A DNA stretch of 64,000 bases. Source: Nonomuraea jiangxiensis. GTDB taxonomy: Bacteria; Actinomycetota; Actinomycetes; Streptosporangiales; Streptosporangiaceae. Under the pieces are notes generated by a model. It ran no database searches, was not told the DNA's origin, and was given only the letters and a program-made list of their open reading frames with translations. Shown here piece after piece: positions 41,573-50,794 of this stretch (the stretch's first letter is position 1; each line of letters starts with the position of its first letter). The translations under genes and the position numbers were made by a program. Where the stretch lies: assembly GCF_900099965.1 (NCBI RefSeq), contig NZ_FNDJ01000030.1, forward strand, positions 1-64,000, read 5' to 3'.

Positions 41573-44259
41573 CACCGTGGGACGAAGTCCTCGAACGCAT
41601 CGAGGCGGAGGACGACCAGCGCCTGGCAGAGTTCCTCAACGGCTTGGGCGACGCCGACCGGCGGATGGTGGCCGGGCAGCTGGCCGGCCACCTGGCCACG
41701 CGGCTGGGCGGCGCCTCCCGACGGCAGGTCATGACACGGCCCGGCGAGCCGGTCACCGGTTACCGGCTCGCCGGGGCGGCCTGCCTTGGTGGGGCCGCGC
41801 AGGTGGCGGCCTGGCTCAACCGGCGGGAGCTGCGCCGGGTGCGCGATGAGGCGGCCGACGCCGCGCTGGTCATGTCCGTGCTGCGGCGCCGTCCGCCGGA
41901 GTGGCGGCAGGACCTCGCCGTACGGCTGGTGCAGCGGCTGCGCCCACCGGCGGGCGGCATCTGGCGGCGACTGCGGGGCGAGCCGGGCTGGCAGCTCGCC
42001 GCCGCGCTGGTGATCGAGACCGGAGTCGCGCCGCCGGAGAGCGACGCGTTCGTGGCCGGCTGGGCCTGGCGGGCGGCGGCACGGCACCGGGAGAACGGCG
42101 GCCGGCCCGTCCTCGACGGGGATCCGCTGCTCGACCACCTGCTCCCGCGCCTGTTCCAGGCCCAGGGTGTGGCCGAGGCGCTGGTCGCCGACGAGGACGA
42201 GAGCCGGCGGCAGCAGCGAGAGGCGAGTCCCGGTGGCCCGGCGCACGATCCGCGATCGTGCCTGAGCATCGCCGGCGAACTGGCGGCCCTCGCCGCGGCG
42301 GGACGGCTGCCGCGCCGGACGTTGGTCGACGGCTGCGCGAGCCGGTTCCTGGTCGGCGGCGAGGATGCCGAGATCGCTCCGTTCGTGACGTTGTGGCGGC
42401 TCCTGGAGACCTCGGTGGCCGAGATCCCGGTGCTCGACTTCGTCCGGCTGCTGCCTTCGGCGGACTCACCGCTCGTGCGGCTCGTGGTGGACGAGTTGCG
42501 CCGGGCCGAGGCCGCCGGGGCACTGCCTGACGCTCTGTTCGCCGAGGCGGTCGGCGCGCTGGCGTTCCGGCCGGAGAGGAAATACGTCACGGCGGCCATC
42601 CAGTGGCTCGCGGCCGTGTCCCCGTCCAGGGGCGGCGGCGCGGTGGCCGCGCTGGCGCACGTGTTCGACGGTGATCTCCCGGCCCTGTGGGACCCCGCGG
42701 TGCGGCTGGCGGTCAAGCTGGCCCCGCACGCCGACGAAGCCGCCCGGGACACCATCCGCGAGGCGGCCGGCCGGCTGCCCGACGAGCCACGCGAGCGCCT
42801 GGCCGCCGCCTATGGCACCGTGCCGGCCGCGACGCAGCCGGAGCCGCCGGCCGCCGCGAAGCTCATCGCGCCCCCGCCGCCCGTGCTCGCGCCGCCCCTG
42901 ACGTCGGCGGCGGAACTGGCCGCCGAGCTCACCGGCCTGCGCTGGCCGGAGGACCCGAGCCAGTACGAACGGATCCTCGCCGCCATGGTGGAGCTGGCCC
43001 ATCGTGACCGCGAGGAGGTCGTGGCACTGCTGGCACCCATGTGGCGCGGTCATTGGGGGCACCCTGACAATCCCCTGCCCCACGCCTACCTCAGCAACGA
43101 CCGCACCACCCACGCACTGCTGTCACGCTGTGTCCTGGCGCTGGCCTATCCGGACTACAGCCGCCGGCTGACCACGGCACTGGCCGAACGCGCCGACCCC
43201 GCCTACCCCGACGCCGTGCTGCCCCACCGCCTGGTCCTGCGCCGCATACGGGAGATCATTCACCTGTTCGAGCGGGGCGCGACCCTCCCCGTGCTGCTGG
43301 CCACCCCGACCGCCGCCACCGGGCACCTCGATCCCGAGACCCTGCTGGACCGCATGGAGCGGCTGGGCGACGTCGAACCGCTCGAAGCCGACTTCCAGCA
43401 GGCGCTGCTCCGGCTGCCTCGGCAGGTGGACACGGCCCTGCTCGTGCGGGCGGAGAAGCTGCCCACGCGGGCAGGGCGGCGGCTGGCCGACTGGCTGCGC
43501 GACGGCGGCCTGCCCGACCCGGAGGTGCGTTGCGAGGTGGGGCAGCCCTACGGCATCAACCCCGACTTCACCTTGGGCGTATGGGCTTCGACCGCGGCGC
43601 CCGATGGCCTGCCCGACTGGCTGCGCGAGCTGTGCTCGGCACGGCCCGCCAACGGATACGCCGCCTATCCCGACGACGTGGTGTGGTGGCCGGCGATCCT
43701 GCCGTCCCATCGTGAGCTCGTGGCCGCGTACATGGTGCAGGTGCTGCCCTGGCTCGCCCGGCGCGGCGGCTCCCGCGTGGACGCCGTCGTGGCCCTGGCC
43801 CACGGCGAAGGCCCGGTGGGCAGGGCGACCGCGGTCTCCATCGCCGCCTGCCTGGCCCACCCCCGACCAGTCCAGCGCGCCGCCGCCGCCGACGCGCTGA
43901 CCGTCCTGGCCGTGCGCGGGCAGCTCCCGGCCGCGGATCTCGGCTGGGCCGTCGCGCACCTGGTCCGGGTGGGCGCCGTCTCGCTCAGGCAGATCACCGC
44001 CGCCCTCGCTGACCTGGTCGCCGCCGGGGCGCATGCCGAGGTGTGCCGGGCGCTCACCACAGCCGTGCCGCTTCTCCTGCCGGCCGCGGGGGAGAAGACG
44101 CGGAGCGGGCTGGGCGAGCTCCTGAGCGTCGCCGTCCAGGCCGCGGTCCTGACGGGGACGCGAGCGGAGATCCCCGGGCTGGCGGAGCTGGCGGCGCGCA
44201 AGGGATCGAGCCTCGTCCTTCAGGAGGCTCGCCGCCTGCACAGGACGATCTCCCCGTGA
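41569..44259 (+). CDS. DUF6493 family protein
   Basis: An 896-residue protein made almost wholly of helical repeats (for example WEEVLERIEAEDD-like opening TPWDEVLERIEAEDDQRLAE, AVALAHGEGPVGRATAVSI, AAADALTVLAVRGQLPAADL). This is the DUF6493 type, a HEAT-like scaffold without visible catalytic motifs, known mainly from actinobacteria, where it often stands near MoxR/VWA genes; none are here. GTG 41569 has GAGGTGG eight bases upstream and marks the start of the conserved part. Its role is probably protein binding. Confidence 0.78.
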   Translation: MTPWDEVLERIEAEDDQRLAEFLNGLGDADRRMVAGQLAGHLATRLGGASRRQVMTRPGEPVTGYRLAGAACLGGAAQVAAWLNRRELRRVRDEAADAALVMSVLRRRPPEWRQDLAVRLVQRLRPPAGGIWRRLRGEPGWQLAAALVIETGVAPPESDAFVAGWAWRAAARHRENGGRPVLDGDPLLDHLLPRLFQAQGVAEALVADEDESRRQQREASPGGPAHDPRSCLSIAGELAALAAAGRLPRRTLVDGCASRFLVGGEDAEIAPFVTLWRLLETSVAEIPVLDFVRLLPSADSPLVRLVVDELRRAEAAGALPDALFAEAVGALAFRPERKYVTAAIQWLAAVSPSRGGGAVAALAHVFDGDLPALWDPAVRLAVKLAPHADEAARDTIREAAGRLPDEPRERLAAAYGTVPAATQPEPPAAAKLIAPPPPVLAPPLTSAAELAAELTGLRWPEDPSQYERILAAMVELAHRDREEVVALLAPMWRGHWGHPDNPLPHAYLSNDRTTHALLSRCVLALAYPDYSRRLTTALAERADPAYPDAVLPHRLVLRRIREIIHLFERGATLPVLLATPTAATGHLDPETLLDRMERLGDVEPLEADFQQALLRLPRQVDTALLVRAEKLPTRAGRRLADWLRDGGLPDPEVRCEVGQPYGINPDFTLGVWASTAAPDGLPDWLRELCSARPANGYAAYPDDVVWWPAILPSHRELVAAYMVQVLPWLARRGGSRVDAVVALAHGEGPVGRATAVSIAACLAHPRPVQRAAAADALTVLAVRGQLPAADLGWAVAHLVRVGAVSLRQITAALADLVAAGAHAEVCRALTTAVPLLLPAAGEKTRSGLGELLSVAVQAAVLTGTRAEIPGLAELAARKGSSLVLQEARRLHRTISP

Positions 44260-44395
44260 TGATCCATGCCGGGGCGGGCGGGTTAGGACGACCCGCGTGA
44301 GCCCGCGTGAGGTGGCCGCAGGCCGGTTCTCATGCCTGGTGGCTCGTGCCCGGTCAGTGGCACTTGCCGGGAGGGTGGGCGGAAGCGGTGGCTGA

Positions 44396-45241
44396 CCGAG
44401 CATCCGGCCCTCATCCAGCCGGCGGTCCTACTACCGCCTCTACTACCTGGCGATCCTCGGTGTGCTGGTGTGGGTCTTCGTCCGGCATGCCGAGGTCTAC
44501 GTCAAGGTCCGCCGGACCCTCGTCGCGATGATGGTTCTCGTGCTGCCGGTCTTCTGGGCGCTGCCCATGTCGCCGCCGCGGTTCGCCTTACCGGGCGTCG
44601 TCGACATCATCGCCGAACACGACATCCTGGGCGGCCAGGCCTCACGAGGGATCGAGAGCGGCCAGAACGTGTATTCGGCGATGCCCAGCATGCACGTGGG
44701 ATGGTCGTTGTGGTGCGCGTATGTCGCGTGGTGCGCGCTGCGTGGCTTCCATCCGCGACTGGCGTCGCTGCCGTGGATCTTCCCGCTGGGTATGGCGGCA
44801 GTGGTGCTCACCACGGGCAACCACTATGTGCTCGACCTCGCAGGAAGCGCGGTGTTGCTGGTCGTCTCCATCGCCGTCGTGTCGGCGTGGAGCCACCTCA
44901 CCGAGCGCCGGCGGGCTCGGGCACGCCTGGTCCGCCCGCACCCGGGCACCGGTCAGGCGCTTTCCTCCACGCTGCGCCGATGCCATTCCGCCAGTTCGAC
45001 CAGCAGCCCGTCGGCCGCCCCACCGAACATCGCCGCCAGGGCCTCCCCGGTGTCCACCACGACGACCGTGTCGAGCAGCTCCGCGCGCAGCCTCGCCGCT
45101 CTGGGATCCCCGGCGCCGTCGGGGTCGAAGGCGGTGGCCGCCAGGAACAGGCCACCGACGCCCGCCGCGGTCGCCGCCTGGTGGGCCTGCGTGCCGAGGA
45201 CGGTCGAGGCGTTGGCGGGCGCGGCCGGCAGGACCGGCTGA
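44396..45241 (+). pseudogene. Decayed PAP2-type phosphatase gene
   Basis: The open frame begins after TGA 44393 and matches the middle of PAP2_3/inositolphosphoceramide-synthase-like enzymes: YYRLYYLAILGVLVWVFVRH, MPSMHVGWSLW (active-site box 2) and TGNHYVLDLAGS (box 3). Box 1 and the N-terminal helices are missing, with no match in other frames upstream. After SHLTERRRARARL at about 44930 the frame loses similarity and runs antisense through the next gene. The first usable start would be GTG 44462. Truncation at both ends points to a gene remnant. Confidence 0.6.
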
Positions 45242-45474
45242 CCGTCGCGCAGCAACAACGTGAGCGGCCGCGCCGGAACCGTCTCCGCCACCTGCCCCTC
45301 CGGCACGTGGACGCCGCCGTCGGCGTGGCGTGTCACGTCATGCGGATGGCCCCACGGCAGCCCTCTGTCCTGGTCCCGCACGCTCGCGCGAGTGAACAGA
45401 CGCCCATCGGCATCGACGACAAGGTCCCCCGGCTGCCACTGTTCGCCATCAAGTGGTGTGTGCCCGTTCCTCAT
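44953..45474 (-). CDS. Hypothetical protein, 173 aa
   Basis: ATG 45474 opens a soluble-looking protein with WQPGDLVVDADGRLFTRAS near the start and a C-terminal half with LRAELLDTVVVVDTGEALAAMF. Third positions are strongly G/C, and it covers the meaningless tail of the PAP2 frame, so I take this strand as real. No family is recognised. The ribosome site is weak, so an upstream start up to 45522 is possible. Confidence 0.6.
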   Translation of the reverse strand: MRNGHTPLDGEQWQPGDLVVDADGRLFTRASVRDQDRGLPWGHPHDVTRHADGGVHVPEGQVAETVPARPLTLLLRDGQPVLPAAPANASTVLGTQAHQAATAAGVGGLFLAATAFDPDGAGDPRAARLRAELLDTVVVVDTGEALAAMFGGAADGLLVELAEWHRRSVEESA

Positions 45475-45546
45475 GGGGTGCACGCTACGCCGCGGGTGTG
45501 ACAAATCTCCTGGATGGGACACCGTACTGGATCGTACGGCTGAGAT

Positions 45547-46377
45547 CTACCGGCGACCGGCGGCGCGGAACTCGCGCGGTGTCGCGCCCGTGTGGGAACG
45601 GAAGGCGGTGGCGAAGTGCTGGGGTGAGGAGAAACCCAGCTCGGCCGCGATCCACGTGACGCTCCGGTCCGTCTCGGCGAGCAGCGTCCTGGCCCGGCGG
45701 ATGCGCAGGCGCGCCTGGTGGCGGGCGGGACTCACCCCGAGCTGGGCGGTGAAGAGCGCGGCCAGGTACGACGGCGAGAGCCCGGCCTCCCCGGCCAGCG
45801 CGGACAGGGGCAGGCGCTCGGCATAGCGCGTCTCCAGCACGTTCAGCACGTGGGCCACGGCGGGGTGCAGGAGGAGCCGCCCCGCCGTCGAGCTCGGGGC
45901 GAGCAGCCTGGCCACCTCCACCAGCAGCTGCTGGGCGCTGGCCCGCAGCCCGGGGACACGCAGGGTCCGCGTCGTGGTCACCTCGCGCAGGAACGTCTCG
46001 AACGGCGTGACGGCCGAGGCCGCGTCCGCCACGAAGGCCGGCGACCGGCGCCAGGGCGCCTCGGGCAGCAGGAGCGGCGCGTCGAGGGCGGCGAACATGA
46101 ACTGCCAGACCGTGTCGGCGGGCCGAGCCATGCGGTGCCCCACGTGCGGGGACACGATCAGCAGCCCGTACGGCGGCACCTCGTACTCGGCGTCCCCGAC
46201 CCGCCACCGCGTCGGGGGACCGTCCGTCTGCAGGTAGAGCTCCCACACCTCGTGGCGGTGCTCGGCGATGAACCAGGACGACGGGGCCCGCTGGTCGCCG
46301 GCGTGCACCAGGCCGGGCACGCCGGACCCGGCGAGGTGGGCGTGGAAGCCCGCGCGCAGCCCGGCGGGGCGGACCAC
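45547..46377 (-). CDS. AraC family regulator, divergent from dioxygenase
   Basis: About 276 residues from GTG 46377, or 292 from GTG 46425; neither has a good ribosome site, and the shorter form leaves room for promoters. An N-terminal cupin-type sensor (EHRHEVWELYLQTDG, YGLLIVSPHVGHRM) is followed by the AraC DNA-binding pair (LPLSALAGEAGLSPSYLAAL; VTWIAAELGFSSPQHFATAF). It most likely controls the divergent phytanoyl-CoA-dioxygenase gene. Confidence 0.83.
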   Translation of the reverse strand: MVRPAGLRAGFHAHLAGSGVPGLVHAGDQRAPSSWFIAEHRHEVWELYLQTDGPPTRWRVGDAEYEVPPYGLLIVSPHVGHRMARPADTVWQFMFAALDAPLLLPEAPWRRSPAFVADAASAVTPFETFLREVTTTRTLRVPGLRASAQQLLVEVARLLAPSSTAGRLLLHPAVAHVLNVLETRYAERLPLSALAGEAGLSPSYLAALFTAQLGVSPARHQARLRIRRARTLLAETDRSVTWIAAELGFSSPQHFATAFRSHTGATPREFRAAGRR

Positions 46378-46449
46378 CCCGCGATCGTGTACGTTCTCGC
46401 CGTTCTGGTGAACGCCCCGGGCCACGGCCCGCCCGTACCGTTCCGTTCC

Positions 46450-47298
46450 ATGACGACCTCGAACGCTGCGCTGGACCATCTGCTCCCCACCGACGAGGAC
46501 GTGGAGTTCTATCGTGCCCACGGCTACTGGATCTCCGCGCCGATCGTGCCCCCCGAGGTGCTGGACGCCGCGGAGGCGGGCATGGCGCGGCTGTACGCGG
46601 GCGACACCGACCGGCCGTTGCCCGGCGGAGCACCCCTCGGCGGCTGGCGGCCGGAGCACGGCGAGGTGCTGCGGAAGAACGACTACGCCTCGCTCGTGGT
46701 GGACGAACTGGCCGCGCTCGTCCGCCACCCGCTGATCGCCCGGTGCGCCGCCCGGCTCAGCGGCGCGGCCGAGATCCGGCTCTGGCACGACCAGCTGCTC
46801 CACAAGCCGCCGGAGTCCGCGCTGCCCGCGCCTGGCGGCGTGAACGTGGGCTGGCACACCGACCGCCAGTACTGGCTGAGCTGCACGAGCACGGAGATGC
46901 TCACCGCCTGGGTGCCCTTCCACGATGTCGGTGAGGTGATGGGCGGGATCTCGTTCGCCGACGCCAGCCACCTGTGGCCGGACGACATGGCACTCGACTT
47001 CTTCGACCCCGACCTGTCGTCCCTGGACCGGCTGCGCGGCTCGCGTGGGGTGCGGGTCGTGGTGCCGGAGATCCCGCGCGGGGCGGTCAGCTTCCACCAC
47101 TGCCGTACGGTGCACGGCAGCGGCCCGAACCTGAGCGGGCGGCCCCGCCGGTCACTGGCCGTGCACCTGCAGCCGGGCGACAACCGGCACACCCCGCGGT
47201 CCCGGCACGGCAACGACGACCTGGTACGCCGTGACCCCGAGGGCCGCCCCGACTACACCGACCCCGCCGTGTGCCCCCGACTGTGGCCCCCGTCCTGA
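46450..47298 (+). CDS. Phytanoyl-CoA dioxygenase (PhyH) family protein
   Basis: A 282-residue Fe(II)/2-oxoglutarate-dependent oxygenase. The iron triad is HxD in GWHTDRQYW and the distal His in CRTVHGSGPN, with the 2-oxoglutarate arginine shortly after (GRPRRSLAVHL). PhyH enzymes hydroxylate lipids, sugars or antibiotics; next to glycosidase genes they are common but uncharacterised. It is divergent from an AraC gene and convergent with the glycoside hydrolase gene. Confidence 0.86.
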   Translation: MTTSNAALDHLLPTDEDVEFYRAHGYWISAPIVPPEVLDAAEAGMARLYAGDTDRPLPGGAPLGGWRPEHGEVLRKNDYASLVVDELAALVRHPLIARCAARLSGAAEIRLWHDQLLHKPPESALPAPGGVNVGWHTDRQYWLSCTSTEMLTAWVPFHDVGEVMGGISFADASHLWPDDMALDFFDPDLSSLDRLRGSRGVRVVVPEIPRGAVSFHHCRTVHGSGPNLSGRPRRSLAVHLQPGDNRHTPRSRHGNDDLVRRDPEGRPDYTDPAVCPRLWPPS

Positions 47299-47364
47299 GA
47301 CGACCACGCCACCCTGCCCGCCCGGCCGTCACCGGATCCCCGCCCGCCGCTGCCCGTACAGGAC

Positions 47365-49347
47365 TCACCCGATCACCTCCCCGGCCTTTCTGGGACGGCC
47401 GTCGACGGTGACGGTGCCTGAGGTGGTCGAGATGTCGATCGTGCGCCCCCGGTAGCCCAGCCCGGTCAGCTCCACGTGCCCGCCGGGCAGGGCCGCCGGG
47501 CTGACGACCAGGCTGCCGTCGAGCCGGAACCGCACGCCCGCCGCGCCGGTCAGGATCGCCTCCGCCCCGGCCAGCCCGGCGACGATGTTGATCCGCCGGC
47601 CCGCGGGCGGCGCCGCAGGGCGGTCGCAGTAGTGGTCCTGGGGGAAGTACGGGAAGTGCCGCCCCATCCAGAGCAGCCGCCGCATGACCTCCCAGGCGAG
47701 GCCGGGCTCGCCCTGCTCCCAGAGGGTCAGGGCGAGCTGCGGCCCTTCCCCCGTGTACGCCCCGCCGCCCGACCAGTCGGTGTCGCCGAGCTCGTAGTGG
47801 ACCCGGTCGTCCGCGGCCACGGCGCTGACGCCGTAGGGCGCGAGGAACGAGCCGTCACGCAGCCGCCCGAGCATGGCCCCGGCCATCTCCGGCGTGCAGG
47901 CGCCGCTCCGCATCGCGTCGAACGCCTGGACGTGCCGGACCACTTCGGTGTGCCCGTCGGGATACCGGCAGCGGAACCATCCCGCCTCCTCGTCCCACAA
48001 CTCCCGGGCGATCGCCTGCCTGATGTCGCGGGCACGGGCGCGCAGGTCGCCGGCCGGGAGGCGGGCGCCGGAAACCTCCGACAACTCGGCCAGCCGGTCG
48101 AGGCACCAGGCGCGTTCGGCGTTGGGGCTGGCCACCACGTGCTCCCAGCCCGTGCTGCGCATCTCCAGCAGGTTGTACTGGTCGCCGTAGTCGCGCAGCG
48201 CGCCCGCCGGGGTGAAGCGCGCGTCCAGCCCCTCGACCAGGTCGTGGAGCTGGGTGACCAGGGACGGGGAGAGGCCGAGGTGCGCGGCGACGGCGGTGGC
48301 CAGGGTGACCAGGGACCAGCCGCTGTAGGCGTACGGGACGCCGAGGCCGGTGCCGTTGGGGGCGATCGCGTAGTGGCGGGTGAGATCCACCTTCATGATC
48401 GATTCGAGTACGGCGGTGGCGGCGTCGCCGAGCATGAGAGTGAGCAGGTGGGGGGCGTACCCGCCGGTGTCCCACGCGTAGGCGCACAGCGCCCCGCCGT
48501 CCAGCCCGGACGTGGCGACGAAGGGCGAGGTGATGAAACCGGGGTTGTCCCACAGGCAGACCAGCCCGCTGACCAGGGAGCCGCGCCAGTACGCCTCCAG
48601 CCCGGGGATGTCGCTGGAGAGCCGCGGCACCCGGGCCAGGGCCCGGGCCAGCCGAACCTCCGACCGGCCGGCGGACTCTGCGGCCAGTTCCCGCGGCCGC
48701 CCCGATGACGTGCCCGCGCCGGCGCGGACGGCCAGCGCGAACACCGCCGTCCCGCCCGCCGGGAGGTCCTGGCGGAGCCCCTCGTGGGAGAGCTCGACGG
48801 TGACGTCGCCGGCCTGCCAGGCCCCCTGGCCGGTGCGTACGGCCGCCGGGCCGGGGACGGGCGGGACCCAGCCCCATTCGCCGAGCGGGACGCGGCGGGG
48901 GCCGCCGGGTGCCACGTGCGGGTGGAGGGTCACGGTGACGTCCCGCCCGGCCCGGTTGGCGATCTCCACCTCCAGGACGAACCCGGCGTGTCCGTACAGC
49001 GGGGTGAGGGTGCTCCTGACCTGGAGCGAGATCAACTCACCCCGGTGGCGGCGGTGGTAGGTGCCGTCCCTGACGATCCGGCCGGGCCACCAGGTGCCGC
49101 CCGCGTGCAGCAGGCCGGTCCCGGCCACGCCCGGCGCCGCGCCGTCGGTGATCCGGTGCCCGTCCACCTCCAGCTCGACGGCCAGCCGGGCGTCGGGGGC
49201 CGCGTACGGCGGCGCGAACCACCCCCCGACCCCGCACACCGAACCCGGCGGGGCGTGGACCGTGGTCCAGCCGCTGGTGACCCAGACGTCCGAGGGCGCC
49301 TGGCTCCCGCGCAGGTCGAAGGCGAACTCGTCAACGGAATAAGGCAT
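47365..49347 (-). CDS. (alpha/alpha)6-barrel glycoside hydrolase, GH63/trehalase-like
   Basis: A 660-residue cytoplasmic enzyme without a signal peptide. An N-terminal beta-sandwich (1-215) precedes a helical barrel with CAYAWDTGGYAPHLL, where the WDTG aspartate is typical of GH63/GH37-like enzymes, YNLLEMRSTGWEHVVASPNAE, and DTDWSGGGAYTGEGPQ. A short beta domain closes the protein. I cannot assign the GH family precisely, so the cleaved bond is unknown. It is divergent from a LacI gene with paired operators between, so it belongs to the xylan/oligosaccharide regulon. Confidence 0.75.
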   Translation of the reverse strand: MPYSVDEFAFDLRGSQAPSDVWVTSGWTTVHAPPGSVCGVGGWFAPPYAAPDARLAVELEVDGHRITDGAAPGVAGTGLLHAGGTWWPGRIVRDGTYHRRHRGELISLQVRSTLTPLYGHAGFVLEVEIANRAGRDVTVTLHPHVAPGGPRRVPLGEWGWVPPVPGPAAVRTGQGAWQAGDVTVELSHEGLRQDLPAGGTAVFALAVRAGAGTSSGRPRELAAESAGRSEVRLARALARVPRLSSDIPGLEAYWRGSLVSGLVCLWDNPGFITSPFVATSGLDGGALCAYAWDTGGYAPHLLTLMLGDAATAVLESIMKVDLTRHYAIAPNGTGLGVPYAYSGWSLVTLATAVAAHLGLSPSLVTQLHDLVEGLDARFTPAGALRDYGDQYNLLEMRSTGWEHVVASPNAERAWCLDRLAELSEVSGARLPAGDLRARARDIRQAIARELWDEEAGWFRCRYPDGHTEVVRHVQAFDAMRSGACTPEMAGAMLGRLRDGSFLAPYGVSAVAADDRVHYELGDTDWSGGGAYTGEGPQLALTLWEQGEPGLAWEVMRRLLWMGRHFPYFPQDHYCDRPAAPPAGRRINIVAGLAGAEAILTGAAGVRFRLDGSLVVSPAALPGGHVELTGLGYRGRTIDISTTSGTVTVDGRPRKAGEVIG

Positions 49348-49538
49348 GCGTCAATCCCTTGCCTGACGGAGGGCTGGCGGGGGAGGAGGGGGCGGGCACG
49401 GGCACGCCGGGCCTGATGAGGGAGCGGGAGCCCGTCCAGTGGGTTCCGGGCGCTCGTGACCGATGCTGACACCGGCCGGTATTCGTCGCAAGAGTTACCG
49501 GCAAGTTACTACCGTTTTTCCTTCAGGTATTGCTATCG

Positions 49539-49580
49539 AACCGGTCCAGCGTTACCTTCCTGGCAAGCGTTGGACCGGTT
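49539..49580. promoter_or_regulatory. Paired LacI operator half-palindromes
   Basis: AACCGGTCCAGCG (49539-49551) and CGTTGGACCGGTT (49568-49580) are inverted with 12 of 13 positions paired, 16 bases apart. They lie just before the lacI-like gene (start 49614) and upstream of the divergent hydrolase. The ACCGGT core is also in the first LacI operator at 15686-15714. Confidence 0.68.
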
Positions 49581-49613
49581 TGACAAAAGGCCGGCGCAGT
49601 CGAGGAACCAACT

Positions 49614-50648
49614 ATGCAGAAAATCACCATCCGCGATATCGCACGCCTGGCCGGCGTCTCGAAGTCGACGGTGTCGCTGGTGCTCAACAACAGCCCGCGG
49701 GTCGACCCGGAGACCCGGCGCCGGGTGCTGGCGATCATCAGACGGCACAATTACGTGCCCAACGCCACCGCCAGCGCGCTGGCCAAGGGGCGGCCGCCGT
49801 TCATCGGCATGATCGTGCCGGGGCTGACGTGGCGGATGGTGGCCCCGCTGAACTACGGGGTCGCGTCCGTCGTCGAGCGCACGCCGTACGAGATCATTCT
49901 CTACACGAGCACCAACGACCACGACTACGCGCCGGTCATCGACCGCATGCTCGCCTCGGGGATGTCGGCCGGCGTTCTGGTCATCAACCAGGACCAGGCC
50001 ATGCAGCCGCTGCTCGACCTGCACGCGCAGGGAGTGCCGGTGATCCTGATCAACACCCTGGGCTCCCGCCTCGACCTGCCGTCGGTCGAGGCGGACAGCT
50101 ACGAGGGGGCCTACGGCGCGGTCCGCCATCTGCTCGACCTGGGCCACCGGCGGATCGCGTCGCTGGCCGGGCCGATGACCTACCCCTGCTGCCAGGACCG
50201 GCAGCGCGGCTACGAGGACGCGCTGACGGCGGCCGGGGTTCCGATCGAGGCCCCGCTCACCCTGCGGACAGGATTCGACCCGCCCACGGCCCGTGAGCTG
50301 CTGCGCGCGCTGCTGGACCGCCCCGACCGGCCGACGGCGGTGTTCGCGCACAACGACGCCACCGCCTACGCCGCCATGGAGGCCGCCGCCGACCTCGGGC
50401 TGCGGGTGCCCGCGGACGTGTCGGTGGTGGGATTCGACGACATACCGTCCTCGGCGCACGTCAAGCCCGCCCTCACCACGGTCAGCCAGCCGTTCGAGGA
50501 GATGGGCGCGCAGGCGGCCCGGATGCTGCTGGCCGCGATCTCCCCGGAGTCCGCGGCGGACTTCGCGCCGGACGGCCCGCCCCCCACCCGCGTGCACCTG
50601 CCCACCACCCTCGTCGTCCGGGACAGCACGGGTCCCGCACCGAACTGA
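49614..50648 (+). CDS. LacI family transcriptional regulator
   Basis: A 344-residue protein with helix-turn-helix ITIRDIARLAGVSKSTVSLV and LNNSPRVDPETRRRVL, hinge ASALAKGRPP, and a sugar-binding domain with VIDRMLASGMSAGVLVINQD and the late VVGFDDIPSSAHVKPALTTV. It stands between the divergent glycoside hydrolase and the downstream xylanase-ABC genes, and probably represses both. ACCGGT also occurs at 50751-50756 before the xylanase gene. Confidence 0.9.
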   Translation: MQKITIRDIARLAGVSKSTVSLVLNNSPRVDPETRRRVLAIIRRHNYVPNATASALAKGRPPFIGMIVPGLTWRMVAPLNYGVASVVERTPYEIILYTSTNDHDYAPVIDRMLASGMSAGVLVINQDQAMQPLLDLHAQGVPVILINTLGSRLDLPSVEADSYEGAYGAVRHLLDLGHRRIASLAGPMTYPCCQDRQRGYEDALTAAGVPIEAPLTLRTGFDPPTARELLRALLDRPDRPTAVFAHNDATAYAAMEAAADLGLRVPADVSVVGFDDIPSSAHVKPALTTVSQPFEEMGAQAARMLLAAISPESAADFAPDGPPPTRVHLPTTLVVRDSTGPAPN

Positions 50649-50685
50649 CGCCCGCCATTTCACCCTCCTTCTAAATTCACCGCCT

Positions 50686-50727
50686 ATTCCGACGCTCACA
50701 TTTCGACGCCCATATTTCGACGCAGCA
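50686..50727. repeat. Three 14-bp tandem repeats before the xylanase operon
   Basis: ATTCCGACGCTCAC, ATTTCGACGCCCAT and ATTTCGACGCAGCA follow each other directly in the 146-bp gap between lacI and the GH10 gene. They lie 68-109 bases before the ATG. The phased TCGACGC core suggests a multi-copy regulator site, not lacI-like in sequence. A small GTGCCC-TCG-GGGCAC hairpin follows at 50738-50752. Confidence 0.6.
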
Positions 50728-50794
50728 AAAGGCCGGCGTGCCCTCGGGGCACCGGTCGTGATCCCCCCTGCCCGTCGACAGAAAGGACCCGACC

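Noticed and set aside
44953..45241. C-terminal tail of the PAP2 frame as real protein
   Set aside because: It is Ser/Ala/Pro-rich without PAP2 similarity and lies antisense to a better-supported gene.
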